Source: Petrotoga sp. 9PWA.NaAc.5.4
Lineage (GTDB): Bacteria > Thermotogota > Thermotogae > Petrotogales > Petrotogaceae
Assembly (NCBI RefSeq): GCF_002895485.1
Contig: NZ_AZRK01000012.1
Location: 25,269 to 89,268 of the forward strand
Reading direction: 5' to 3'
DNA: 64,000 bases
Part shown: positions 38,245-47,990 of the stretch, piece by piece
Layout of the letters: the number at the start of each line of letters is the position of its first letter
Position numbering within the stretch: the stretch's first letter is position 1
Made by a program: the position numbers and the translations under genes
The notes under the pieces: generated by a model
The model's database searches: none
Told to the model about the DNA's origin: nothing
Seen by the model: only the letters and a program-made list of their open reading frames with translations

Positions 38245-39733
38245 CTTTTTGAGTTCCTCCTTTGGAGCTTTTGACTTTGAAAATTAGTCCAAATATTAGT
38301 AACGTTAGGACTGGCATTAAAGCAATTATTGAGATAGTTCCAAACCCATCAACTAAAGCATTTGATCCTTCTACAACCCCTGCAGCGCCTTGTGCAAAAG
38401 CTAAAATAAAAGTAGCGGCCATAAGTCCCGTTGCCACGCCTCCAGAATCAAACGCAATTCCTACAAACAAGTTAGGTACAAAGTAACTTAGTATTACCGC
38501 CAGGGCATATCCTGGTAATAAATAATACCACAATTTAAAGCCAGGTACAATAGTTCTAATCAAAGAAAGTGCAACTGCAAATCCTACACCAATAGAAAAA
38601 GCTGATATAATAAGTGAACCTTTTATATAACCGCTAGTTACTTCTTCTATTTGTTTCGAAATTACATAAACAGATGGTTCAGCAAGAATTGCGACTGCGC
38701 CTAAAATGAATCCAAAGAGTATCACAACGATTTTATTCTCGAAGGAAGTAAGCGCACCTCCGATTGTGATACCTACATCCATAAATCCTCCGTTAGCACC
38801 TGTTAGAAATAATACTGCACCTATGAATGTATGAACAAAACCTTTTATTATATTTAAAAAAGAATTTTTGGATAATTTGAAGGAGATAACTTGAAAAACT
38901 AAGAATATTATTACTATTGGTAACAAAGCTAACAACGTTTCAAGCATGATTGATGGAACCAGTTTAAAAAAACTGCCTACAATAGAACTGGAAGTAATGC
39001 TATTACTGGTGTAATGATTGATAGTATTTGACAAATCTGTGTTTCGTACGAAAATACTCATAATAAGCAAGGCGATAACTGCACCGCTTGTTGTAATACC
39101 AACTAAGCCAAAACTATCTTCTTCAGATTCTTTCCCCACCCTTCTTGAAAACAGTCCAATGGCAAGTGATGAAATAAAAGGTACAGTTAGGACTCCTGTT
39201 GTAGCCCCGGGAGCGTCAAAAGAAATAGAAATAAATTCAGGAGGAGCAATCAATGCAAGTACCAGTATTATAGAATAAATAATAGTCAAGCACAGCCTTA
39301 GAGGGATATTAAACATAGGTCTAATAACACCTAACGTAATTAAAGTACCAACTCCAATTGAAACTGAAATGATGATAAGTGATTTTGAAATTGCCCCTGC
39401 AGTAACATAATCTATTTGACCTGATACAATATGTAAAACAGGTTCAACTACCGAGATACTGAATCCAAATAATAAGCATATTAATATGATTTTCCATATA
39501 CTGTTTGTGCCTAAGATGGTTGAGCCAAGCATATCTCCCATCGGAATAATTGCTATATCTACTCCAATTAGAAAAATAAATAGGCCAAAAATAATCAAAA
39601 CAACTCCAATTAGGAATTTAATTAAGGATGTTGTACCTAAAGGAACAATTGTAAAATTCAGGATCAACACGATAATAGTAATGGGAATTACAGAGAATAT
39701 GGCTTCCCTGAACTTTTTAATTAGTACATTCAA
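38234..39733 (-). CDS. DUF1538 membrane protein (internal duplication)
   Basis: A 499-residue protein with about 12 transmembrane helices in two homologous halves. Each half repeats a motif: EPVLHIVSGQIDYVTAGAI near 115 and EPSVYVISKQIEEVTSGYI near 360. DUF1538 proteins have no proven substrate but commonly sit beside PII genes, as here. The start is TTG after AAGGA. Ion or nitrogen-compound transport controlled by PII is inference from the genomic pairing. Confidence 0.85.
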   Translation of the reverse strand: MNVLIKKFREAIFSVIPITIIVLILNFTIVPLGTTSLIKFLIGVVLIIFGLFIFLIGVDIAIIPMGDMLGSTILGTNSIWKIILICLLFGFSISVVEPVLHIVSGQIDYVTAGAISKSLIIISVSIGVGTLITLGVIRPMFNIPLRLCLTIIYSIILVLALIAPPEFISISFDAPGATTGVLTVPFISSLAIGLFSRRVGKESEEDSFGLVGITTSGAVIALLIMSIFVRNTDLSNTINHYTSNSITSSSIVGSFFKLVPSIMLETLLALLPIVIIFLVFQVISFKLSKNSFLNIIKGFVHTFIGAVLFLTGANGGFMDVGITIGGALTSFENKIVVILFGFILGAVAILAEPSVYVISKQIEEVTSGYIKGSLIISAFSIGVGFAVALSLIRTIVPGFKLWYYLLPGYALAVILSYFVPNLFVGIAFDSGGVATGLMAATFILAFAQGAAGVVEGSNALVDGFGTISIIALMPVLTLLIFGLIFKVKSSKGGTQKDEQ

Positions 39734-39791
39734 TATAGTTCACATCCTTTAATTATTTTTTAGTGTAGATTTTAGTAATAAGTATGAGATT

Positions 39792-39826
39792 TAAAAAATG
39801 AGGAGAAATTATCTTCTCCTCTTATT
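39792..39826 (-). terminator. Terminator of the gluconate-type operon
   Basis: GAGGAGAA (39800-39807) and TTCTCCTC (39814-39821) form an 8-bp stem with a 6-base loop. On the minus strand it is followed by ATTTTTT, so it ends the operon whose last gene stops at 39880. Confidence 0.85.
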
Positions 39827-39879
39827 ATTATAATACAATATTAATAGCTTTATTTTAAAGGATTTTGTTACAGAAAGAT

Positions 39880-41373
39880 TTAATCTTTTGAAATAATACT
39901 GTACTTAATATATTTGTCATGATAGCAAGTAATCATTTCACTAAAGAATTCATAAAAAGATTCATACTTTTTTACATTTACAGGATTGGGTTGATAACTA
40001 TCTCCTTTTTTTATAAAAATCTTACCTGCTTCTTTAAGATTCTTAAAGAGACCAATTTCAGTAAAAGCGAGCATTGCTTCACCTATTAAAGTTGCGTTTT
40101 CTGTAAGAGATTTAGTTACGGGCATATTAAATATGTCTGCTAATATTTGTGGCCAAACCTCGCTTTTGCTACCAGATCCTCCTACAGTTAAATATTTTAA
40201 ATGAACATTATTTTCTTCTAGTGCTGTTTTTAGGAGATTTAAACTATAACCAATTCCTTCGAATATTGATCTCGCCATATGTGAAATGGAGTGAGTTGTT
40301 TTTAAACCAAAGAAACTTCCTGTGGCAAGACTTCCAATTCTTGGATCCCTTTCTCCAGTTAAAAAAGGAAAGCAGATTAGGCCATTTGATCCTACTGAGA
40401 CTTTCATGGCTTCCTTGTTTAGATCTTCATAACTCATGCCCTTTGCTATATTATTTATAAACCAATCGATAACAATCCCTGCATTGTTTACTGCAGCACC
40501 TGTTGCCCAAAGATGTGGGAGTAAAGCATATGTTTGAAGTCTATAGGATCCACTTTTATCAAGTAGAGGTTCACTGTAGGCACATCTAAACATTGCTGTA
40601 GTTCCTAGGTTACAAACTGCATTATCTTCAAAGCCACCCATTCCCAGGATCATAGCTCCACCATCATATACCCCCAACATCACTGGAATTTGTTTTTTCA
40701 GTCCCATTTTATTGGCTACTTCTCTCTTTATAACATCTGCTATTGCATTCCCTGGTAATAATCTTGGGAGTTGTTCTCTTTTAATGCCTGCTTGTTCGAC
40801 TAATTCCTCATCCCAATCTTGAGTTCTTATATCTAAGAGTTGTGTAGTAGACGCTACACTTGGTTCTGATATACATTGTCCTGTTAATTGGTATATGAAA
40901 AAACTTTTAATGTCTATTATCTTGTTTATGTTTTTAAAGATATCCGGTTTTTCCTTTTTGAGCCATAAAATCCGTTGTAATGTATAATTAAATGCAGGTG
41001 GACAACCTGTTTTTTGATAGATTTTTTCTGTGGAGAATTTCTTTTCAAAGTCAATCATTATCGATTGAGATCTAGTATCTAATAACGTAATCATACCAGT
41101 TAATGGTTGGTAGTTTTTATCTATAGGTAAGAAGCCAAATTGATATCCAGATAATACCAATAGAACGATTTCATCCTTAAAATTAGCAACTGTTTTTTGA
41201 GATAGTTCGAGAAAATCACTCCACAATTCTTTTGGATTATGTTCTGCTGCTCCTTCTTCGTTTCGATACATATTAATCTTTTTTGTTTCTTGAGAGACAA
41301 CCTTTCCCTGTTCGTTTACAATTGCGAGTTTCATGTTTGTTGTACCAACATCAAGAACTAACACGTGTTTCAT
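39880..41373 (-). CDS. FGGY-family carbohydrate kinase, probable gluconokinase
   Basis: A 497-residue sugar kinase. The N-terminal phosphate motif VLDVGTTNMKLAIV and the C-terminal ATP-binding GGSGSKSEVWPQILADIF define the FGGY family; TGERDPR and GVYDGGAMILGMGG are also conserved. The ATG at 41373 has AAGGAG ten bases upstream; the longer frame overlaps the previous gene. It follows a hydroxyacid dehydrogenase and 6-phosphogluconate dehydrogenase, so D-gluconate is the likeliest substrate, giving 6-phosphogluconate. Xylulose or another sugar acid remains possible on family grounds. Confidence 0.85.
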   Translation of the reverse strand: MKHVLVLDVGTTNMKLAIVNEQGKVVSQETKKINMYRNEEGAAEHNPKELWSDFLELSQKTVANFKDEIVLLVLSGYQFGFLPIDKNYQPLTGMITLLDTRSQSIMIDFEKKFSTEKIYQKTGCPPAFNYTLQRILWLKKEKPDIFKNINKIIDIKSFFIYQLTGQCISEPSVASTTQLLDIRTQDWDEELVEQAGIKREQLPRLLPGNAIADVIKREVANKMGLKKQIPVMLGVYDGGAMILGMGGFEDNAVCNLGTTAMFRCAYSEPLLDKSGSYRLQTYALLPHLWATGAAVNNAGIVIDWFINNIAKGMSYEDLNKEAMKVSVGSNGLICFPFLTGERDPRIGSLATGSFFGLKTTHSISHMARSIFEGIGYSLNLLKTALEENNVHLKYLTVGGSGSKSEVWPQILADIFNMPVTKSLTENATLIGEAMLAFTEIGLFKNLKEAGKIFIKKGDSYQPNPVNVKKYESFYEFFSEMITCYHDKYIKYSIISKD

Positions 41374-41398
41374 TGAAGAAACGCTCCTTTCGAGGTTT

Positions 41399-42433
41399 TT
41401 AGTCATTATTTTTATCTTGAAAATTTACGAGGATTTTTTCAATGACTTCGGGATTAACTATTTGATCAGGAATTTCACCATTTACTAATTTTTCAATGTC
41501 TTCGACCATTTTTTCGTCCATCTTTCTTAAGGAGTATGTACCGTATCCTCCAATATGAGGCACAATGTAGACGTTTGGAAATTTTAGCAGAGGATTATCA
41601 GGTTCTATTGGTTCTGTTTCTACTACATCAAGTCCTGCAGATAGGATTTTTCCAGTTTCTAATGCTTCAATAAAGTCCGAAAGATTTATTAATTCTCCTC
41701 TTGCAGTGTTAACGATTACTACTCCATCTTTCATTTTATTAAAAGCCTTTTTGTTGATAAAGTGGTAGTTTCCTTCGTTGAGAGAGGCATTGAGACTGAT
41801 TACATCGGAAGTTTTTAGTAATTCATCGAATTCAACAGGTTTTACTCCGGTTTTTTCTATAACCTTGTCTGCTATGTATGGATCATATGCAATTACTTCT
41901 GATTTAAAACCTTCTTTTACAATTTCTGCAACCCGACTTCCAATATTTCCATAACCAATAATGCCTACAGTAATTTTTGAAAGTTCTTTTCCCATGAAAT
42001 TTTTTCTTTCATGCCATTTATTTTCTAAGACCGCTTTATTTGCTGGTATTATATGTCGAAGACAAATTAGCATTAAACTCACCGCAAGTTCTGCTACCGA
42101 ATCTCTTTCATGAATTCCCAATACTCTTGTTACCATTACGTTGTTTTCTGTTGCGGCTTTTATATCTACATTATTATATCCAATACCATGTCTTGCTATT
42201 AACTTCACATCTTTGTTGTACTTGAAAAACTCCGCTGTAAAATTAGGTGTCACACTAGCAATTATAAACTTAAAACCCTTTAATTTTTCTGCTAAATCTT
42301 TGCCGCTTATTTTTGGATCTACATTAATTCTTTCTACAACGCCTATATCCCTTAGTCGTTGCATTAAATCAGGAAAGTATTCACCAAAAGTGCTTGAATT
42401 CACTATTGCAATATTGTTCTTATCTTTAGTCAA
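41399..42433 (-). CDS. D-isomer-specific 2-hydroxyacid dehydrogenase
   Basis: A 344-residue NAD(P)-dependent reductase. The Rossmann loop VGIIGYGNIGSRVAEIV is near residue 155; the catalytic Arg (VNTARGELI), Glu (ETEPIEPDNP) and His (PHIGGYGTYS) are all present. It lies between gnd and the kinase in one minus-strand operon, which suggests reduction of 2-ketogluconate or a similar 2-keto acid rather than phosphoglycerate. The start is TTG after AAGGGGG. The ACT domain of true serine-pathway SerA is absent. Confidence 0.87.
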   Translation of the reverse strand: MTKDKNNIAIVNSSTFGEYFPDLMQRLRDIGVVERINVDPKISGKDLAEKLKGFKFIIASVTPNFTAEFFKYNKDVKLIARHGIGYNNVDIKAATENNVMVTRVLGIHERDSVAELAVSLMLICLRHIIPANKAVLENKWHERKNFMGKELSKITVGIIGYGNIGSRVAEIVKEGFKSEVIAYDPYIADKVIEKTGVKPVEFDELLKTSDVISLNASLNEGNYHFINKKAFNKMKDGVVIVNTARGELINLSDFIEALETGKILSAGLDVVETEPIEPDNPLLKFPNVYIVPHIGGYGTYSLRKMDEKMVEDIEKLVNGEIPDQIVNPEVIEKILVNFQDKNND

Positions 42434-42450
42434 TATCTTATCCCCCTTAG

Positions 42451-43869
42451 TTAGATATTATGTATATCCTGCCATTCCGTGTGAAAAATACCCTCTTTAT
42501 CTCTTCTTTCATATGTATGTGCTCCAAAATAATCTCTTTGAGCTTGAATTAGATTTGCAGGAAGTTCTTTTGAACTTAACCCATCAAAATAATCAAGGGC
42601 TGAACTGAATGCTGGTATGGGAATCTTAGTTTTTTTAATATTAGAAACAACTTCTCTAAGTTTTGGGACTCTGTTTCTAAACTCAGTAATAAACTCATCT
42701 GAAATTATTAAGTTTATCAAAGCCAAATCTTTCTTGTAAGCTTTTTGAATAGGTTTTAGAAAAGCAGACCTAATTATACATCCATCTTCCCAGATTCTGG
42801 CAACTTCTGATAAATCAAGATTATAACCATATTCATCTGAAGCCACTTGAAGTAATTTCATACCTTCAGCATATGCTATTATAGTTGATATATATAGAGC
42901 ATCTTTTAAAGCATCAACAAATTCTTTATTTAGCTCAATTTCTATAGGAGCTTCATATACTTCTGAAATTTTTACTCTTTCATCTTTTATAGAAGAAAGT
43001 GTCCTAGCATTAACAGCTGCATTTATTGTTGGAATAGAGATATTTAAGTCTAAAGCGTCTTGAACGCTCCATTTACCAGTTCCTTTTTGTTTTGCACTAT
43101 CCAAAATAACATCAATAATTGGTTTTCCGGTTTCTTCATCTTTCCATTCCAAGATCTTATAAGTAATTTCCATTAAATATGATTTATGCTCTTCGTTCCA
43201 TTCTTTGAATATTCTACTCATCTCTTGTGGAGTTAATTTAAATACTTTTCTCATAATATCATAGGCTTCTGAAATTAGTTCCATAATAGCGTATTCTATA
43301 CCGTTATGAACCATTTTCACATAGTGACCACTCGATTTAGGTCCAAGGTAAGTAACACATGGACCATCTTCTGTTTTTGCCGCAATAGCTTCGAGAATAT
43401 CTTTTACTTCATCATAAGCAGATTTGTCTCCTCCAGGCATAATCGAAGGGCCATGTAGCGCTCCGTATTCTCCCCCACTTATTCCAGTACCTAAAAATCT
43501 TATACCCTTTTTAGAAAGTTCTTCAAATCTTCTATCTGTATCTTTATAGTAAGAATTTCCTCCATCTATTATTATGTCCCCTTTTTCTAAATAAGGTAAC
43601 AACTCGTTAATAACATCGTCAACGGGTTTTCCAGCTTTAACCATTAATATTATTTTTCGAGGTTTTTTTAAAGAATTTACCAAATCTTGTATTGAATAAC
43701 TACCTTCTATATTTTTATTTTTTCCTCTTTCTTCAACGAACTTTTGAGTTTTTTCATTAGATCTGTTATAAACGGAAACTTTAAAACCTTTAGACTCAAT
43801 ATTCAATGCCAAATTTTGCCCCATAACCGCCATTCCGATAACAGCAACATCGTTTTTCCCATAGTTCAT
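42451..43869 (-). CDS. gnd: 6-phosphogluconate dehydrogenase, decarboxylating
   Basis: A 472-residue enzyme of the oxidative pentose phosphate pathway: 6-phosphogluconate to ribulose-5-phosphate, CO2 and NAD(P)H. The dinucleotide motif is AVIGMAVMGQNLALN; the substrate motifs are GGNSYYKDTDRR, GTGISGGEYGALHGPSIMPGG split around SGGE, and KMVHNGIEYA with the catalytic Lys. The C-terminus includes RRDKEGIFHTEW. AAAGGAG precedes the ATG at the correct distance. Length and motifs are standard. It shares an operon with a kinase and two dehydrogenases for sugar acids. Confidence 0.95.
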   Translation of the reverse strand: MNYGKNDVAVIGMAVMGQNLALNIESKGFKVSVYNRSNEKTQKFVEERGKNKNIEGSYSIQDLVNSLKKPRKIILMVKAGKPVDDVINELLPYLEKGDIIIDGGNSYYKDTDRRFEELSKKGIRFLGTGISGGEYGALHGPSIMPGGDKSAYDEVKDILEAIAAKTEDGPCVTYLGPKSSGHYVKMVHNGIEYAIMELISEAYDIMRKVFKLTPQEMSRIFKEWNEEHKSYLMEITYKILEWKDEETGKPIIDVILDSAKQKGTGKWSVQDALDLNISIPTINAAVNARTLSSIKDERVKISEVYEAPIEIELNKEFVDALKDALYISTIIAYAEGMKLLQVASDEYGYNLDLSEVARIWEDGCIIRSAFLKPIQKAYKKDLALINLIISDEFITEFRNRVPKLREVVSNIKKTKIPIPAFSSALDYFDGLSSKELPANLIQAQRDYFGAHTYERRDKEGIFHTEWQDIHNI

Positions 43870-44078
43870 ACTATCATCTCCTTTCTTTATCTTTTAAAGA
43901 CTAACTTTAAAAATTTGAAATTTGTATTATATATATTTTAGCGTTAAATTTTTTATAACCGCACTGAGCCCACTTTAAATTCAAAATAACATTTTATAGG
44001 TTAATTTTACCGTTACATAATAGAGTTTAACTGTTTTAAGAACTGGACGAATTCTTTTATTTTTAAGACAATTAGTTA

Positions 44079-44903
44079 CTATACGCCACTATAAGCTGAA
44101 AAACCACCATCTATAGGGACAACAACTCCGTTTACAAATTCAGAACTATCACTTATCAACCATATTATTGTTGAAATTAAATCTTCGGGATTCCCGAATC
44201 TTCCCATAGGTGTATGATCCAATATCTTGTGCCCCCTCTCAGTGAGGCTGCCATCCTGATTAGTAAGCAAGAATTTATTTTGATTTGTCAATAAAAATCC
44301 AGGAGCAATCGCATTTACTCTAATTTTTTTTGAATAATTGTGGTTCATATGAACAGCAAGCCATTGAGTAAAATTACTTACAGCAGCTTTAGCCGCCGAA
44401 TAAGCAGGAATATTTGTTAAAGGTCTAAAAGCATTCATAGAAGAGATATTAATAATAATTCCTTCTTTTCTTTTGGCAAAATATTCACCAAAAACCTGTG
44501 AAGCTAAAAAAGTTCCCAAAAAATTTAAGTTAAATACCCATTGAATAGAATCTTGCGGTAAATTGAAAAAAGATTTTTCTGCACTTGTGGTAGCTTCAGG
44601 CTTATTTCCTCCTGCTCCATTTATAAGTACATCAATTTTACCAAATTTTGCGATAATTCCTTCTCTTGCTTTAACTAAATCCTCTTTTTGTAAAACATTA
44701 GTTTTTACAAGTATATGCTCAACTTTCTTTTGTGTTAGTTCTTCACCTAATTCTTCTAAGGCTTTTTCAGAGAGATCTAAGACGGCTATTTTTGCTCCTA
44801 AAGTACCTAAGGATCTTGCCATCTCTGAACAAATAATACCTGCACCACCAGTTATGGCAATTACTTTGCCCTCTACGTTAAAAAATTCATCAATTTTACT
44901 CAC
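44079..44903 (-). CDS. SDR-family oxidoreductase (sugar-acid reductase)
   Basis: A 274-residue short-chain dehydrogenase. The cofactor loop VIAITGGAGIICSEMA has a variant third glycine (I at the usual G of GGxGxxG). Catalytic Ser (NISSMNAF), Tyr and Lys (PAYSAAKAAV) are present, as is the NGVVVPIDGGFSAYSGV ending of fructuronate or ketogluconate reductases. The ATG at 44912 abuts AGGGAG; the GTG at 44903 has nine-base spacing and is chosen. It is divided from gnd by 209 bp but has the same direction. 5-Ketogluconate or fructuronate reduction is the best guess. Confidence 0.85.
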   Translation of the reverse strand: MSKIDEFFNVEGKVIAITGGAGIICSEMARSLGTLGAKIAVLDLSEKALEELGEELTQKKVEHILVKTNVLQKEDLVKAREGIIAKFGKIDVLINGAGGNKPEATTSAEKSFFNLPQDSIQWVFNLNFLGTFLASQVFGEYFAKRKEGIIINISSMNAFRPLTNIPAYSAAKAAVSNFTQWLAVHMNHNYSKKIRVNAIAPGFLLTNQNKFLLTNQDGSLTERGHKILDHTPMGRFGNPEDLISTIIWLISDSSEFVNGVVVPIDGGFSAYSGV

Positions 44904-44936
44904 TTTTATCATCTCCCTAAAATAATTTTTTACCCC

Positions 44937-46020
44937 CTTTAGAAATTCTAAAACTTAAGTTTTGCCAATATTTTAGTTTTAAATTTTTTTCAAAAATATC
45001 TTCCTACTTCTAATATTTACTAATTTCTAATTTCTTTTAGCTTTTTCGGTACTTGTACCGAAAGGGGAGAGGGGCTTCGCCCTGGACCCATTTTAAATAC
45101 AAAAGATTATTTTTAAAAAGTTCTCCATTTTAAAGTCTTTATCTATTTTGGCAAATTGTTTATTTTTTGAGTTACTCGGCACTTGTACCGAAGGAATGGG
45201 GAGAGGGCTTCGCCCTGAACCCATTTTAAATACAAAAGATTATTTTTAAAAAGTTCTCCATTTTAAAGTCTTTATCTATTTTGGCAAATTATTTATTTTT
45301 TGAGTTACTCGGTACTTGTACCGAAAGGGGAGAGGGGCTTCGCCCTGAACCCATTTTTAGAATCAAAACCTTATTTTTAAAAAGTTCTCCATTTTAAAGT
45401 CTTTATCTATTTTGGCAAATTGTTTATTTTTTGAGTTACTCGGTACTTGTACCGAGAGGGGAGAGGGGCTTCGCCCTGAACCCATTTTAAATACAAAAGA
45501 TTATTTTTAAAAAGCTCTCCATTTTAAAGTCTTTATCTATTTTGGCAAATTATTTATTTTTTGAGTTACTCGGCACTTGTACCGAGAGGGGAGAGGGCTT
45601 CGCCCTGAACCCATTTTAAATACAAAAGATTATTTTTAAAAAGTTCTCCATTTTAAAGTCTTTATCTATTTTGGCAAATTATTTATTTTTTGAGTTACTC
45701 GGTACTTGTACCGAGAGGGGAGAGGGGCTTCGCCCTGGACCCATTTTTAGAATCAAAACCTTATTTTTAAAAAGTTCTCCTTTTTAAAGTCTTTATCTAT
45801 TTTGGCAAATTATTTATTTTTTGAGTTACTCGGTACTTGTACCGAGAGGGGAGAGGGGCTTCGCCCTGGACCCATTTTAAATTCAAAACCTTACTTTTAA
45901 AAACACTTCATTTCTAAAGTACCTATCTGAATTTTTTAACTTTTTCGGTACTTGTACCGAAGGAGGAGATGGGGGCTCCGCCCTGGACCCATTTTAAATT
46001 CAAAAACTCATTTTACTGGC
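44937..46020 (-). repeat. Tandem array of eight dispersed-repeat units
   Basis: The left terminal repeat CTTTAGAAA is at 44937. Eight CGG(T/C)ACTTGTACCG hairpins start at 45047, 45177, 45310, 45441, 45571, 45700, 45831 and 45946, giving a period of 129-133 bp with a shorter last unit (115). Each is followed by a GGGGAGAGGG run, GGGCTTCGCCC (GGGCTCCGCCC in the last), TGGACCCATTTTAAAT and an AT-rich arm. Internal units are almost identical, so amplification is recent. The array fills the gap between two minus-strand genes and holds no coding sequence. Confidence 0.97.
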
Positions 46021-46192
46021 TGATTTTTTAATTTTCAATTTTAGAAACACACTATGTTATATTTCTATTATACAATTAATTCGTTCTAAAATGAAATTAA
46101 TAAAAATGCGGATAATCAACTTCATTTATCGTTAAATCGATTTAATCGCTTATAAACGCGAAATATTTATGAAAATTTAACAGATAAAAAGT

Positions 46193-47980
46193 CTATAGAA
46201 AAAATGTAGCAGCAAAAGATGACCATCCTTGATTCAAAGAACCTCGAAAATAAGCAGGGCTATAATATTCAACAGGATTTATCCAACCTTTATCCAATGA
46301 ATATTTCCACCATCTCATGAGTGGATACTTATAATCCATATTTTCTCTTCTTTTAACTAAGGCATAAATTGACGATAAATAAGGCCAATCACTTCCATTA
46401 TGGTAACGATACGGGAAAACACTCTTACTAAAAAGATGTTTTTTAGATTTAAAAAAAGGCCACACTGACATTACTCCCCAATCTCCAAATTTTTGATCGG
46501 GGTTATTTTTTGTTTCAAGCATTTTTTCCATTGCAAAAAGAGTCTTTTGTTTTTTTTCATTATCCGCAATATCGAATAATATAGATATCACAGTATCAAT
46601 ATTTAAATGATCTTCACAATAATCGCCAATAAAATCATTAAAATATCCTTTTTCTTCATTCCACATTTTTTTATTGAAATAATACTTCATCTTTTCATAT
46701 TTATCAAATAACTCTTTTGAAATTTTATCTCGAGAGACCATTTTATAAATTAAAGCTGCTTTACGAAACGCTTCTATTTGAATTGCCAAATCATAAGTGA
46801 CATAGCCATTTCTATAAACATTATCCGCCCAATCGTTTGAATCGAAAGGCTTGTTCATTAAAAAATCTTTATCATTTGACATTTTTAAGTACCTTTTCAG
46901 AATAAATCCTACCTTGTCTAAAATGGTCCCTTCTGAAAATTCTTCTTTTAATATTTCTATGTCTCCCGTCTTTTCGATATATTGGGAAAGAAGAATTACA
47001 TAATAACCTCCTGAATCGTGATGATTAGACCACCAATCTTTTTCATATCTATAAGATGTTTTTACTTGTTTTGGTAAAAGTTCCTTTTTTTCTCTAATAA
47101 ATTCAAGTTCTTCTTCTCCTAATATCATTACACCACTCGGACACGAACCATCTTTATGAACTCCTTCTGATAGTAACAATATCTCATTTCTAGCAAATTG
47201 AGGGTCAATTTTCATTATTGGTTGGATGGTCCAAAATCCGTCTCTAAAATAAGTCCTATTTGGAAAAGAGTAATTTACACCCGCTGCTAAACCTAATTTC
47301 CCATCGAAATCTTTTATTGATGAGAGAGCAGTATGTGTTGAAAATAAAAATAATATTTTTTCTAAATCTTCCAAATAATTATATTGAGGAGTTAGCTTTT
47401 TTAAATAATTAATATAATCGTTATTCTTTTCAGTTAAATCTTTTTCTCCACTTTTTCCTATAGATATTTCAATAATCCTTTCTTTGTCACTTTCTATATT
47501 AAAAACTATTCTTTCATCTTTTTTTATATTTTTAATTTTTCCTTTTGTTACTTCTATCACAAAATCGTCTTTCAATTTGATACCTTTGTTAAATGTTTGT
47601 GTTTCATATTTTATAGGGATCTCTACTTTATCAAAAAAAGGTAATTTGAATTCTTTTTTAAAAATGAGTCTAAAAGAGAACTCCAAATTTTTAATATTTT
47701 CAAATTTAATCAAAAAAGAATAACTTTGTGGCTCACTTATAATATTCATCTTTGAGATCCTATTTGATAATTCAATACCGTCTGGATAAAATCTAACTTT
47801 TTCTATTTTTAGAAAATCAAAATATATATTTGACATAACAGTTCCATATTTATTTGAAAATATAGAAAGCGGCATCCCTTTTTTTATTATCATTGTAAGA
47901 TTTTTGTTGGTAATTATATATTCTTGAGGTATTTGAGAAAAATAAGTTATACTTCCATTCTGATCTATTGTATAATTCAT
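46193..47980 (-). CDS. Six-hairpin-type glycoside hydrolase (family not assigned)
   Basis: A 595-residue cytosolic enzyme. An N-terminal beta domain (about 1-190) is followed by an (alpha/alpha)6-barrel (about 200-595). Its conserved-looking acidic motifs are NRTYFRDGFWTIQP, DSNDWADNVYRNGY and YHNGSDWPYLSSIYA. The fold resembles amylo-alpha-1,6-glucosidase-like and related GH enzymes, with likely catalytic acids among the Asp/Glu of these motifs. GAGGTGA precedes the ATG. It is the last gene of an operon with a PIG-L deacetylase and an importer, so it probably cuts a deacetylated oligosaccharide. The exact family is uncertain. Confidence 0.75.
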   Translation of the reverse strand: MNYTIDQNGSITYFSQIPQEYIITNKNLTMIIKKGMPLSIFSNKYGTVMSNIYFDFLKIEKVRFYPDGIELSNRISKMNIISEPQSYSFLIKFENIKNLEFSFRLIFKKEFKLPFFDKVEIPIKYETQTFNKGIKLKDDFVIEVTKGKIKNIKKDERIVFNIESDKERIIEISIGKSGEKDLTEKNNDYINYLKKLTPQYNYLEDLEKILFLFSTHTALSSIKDFDGKLGLAAGVNYSFPNRTYFRDGFWTIQPIMKIDPQFARNEILLLSEGVHKDGSCPSGVMILGEEELEFIREKKELLPKQVKTSYRYEKDWWSNHHDSGGYYVILLSQYIEKTGDIEILKEEFSEGTILDKVGFILKRYLKMSNDKDFLMNKPFDSNDWADNVYRNGYVTYDLAIQIEAFRKAALIYKMVSRDKISKELFDKYEKMKYYFNKKMWNEEKGYFNDFIGDYCEDHLNIDTVISILFDIADNEKKQKTLFAMEKMLETKNNPDQKFGDWGVMSVWPFFKSKKHLFSKSVFPYRYHNGSDWPYLSSIYALVKRRENMDYKYPLMRWWKYSLDKGWINPVEYYSPAYFRGSLNQGWSSFAATFFL

Positions 47981-47990
47981 CTGATCACCT

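Noticed and set aside
44937..46020. Regular array suggested a CRISPR locus
   Set aside because: Units are about 130 bp and nearly identical throughout; there are no short repeats with unique spacers and no cas genes anywhere in the window.
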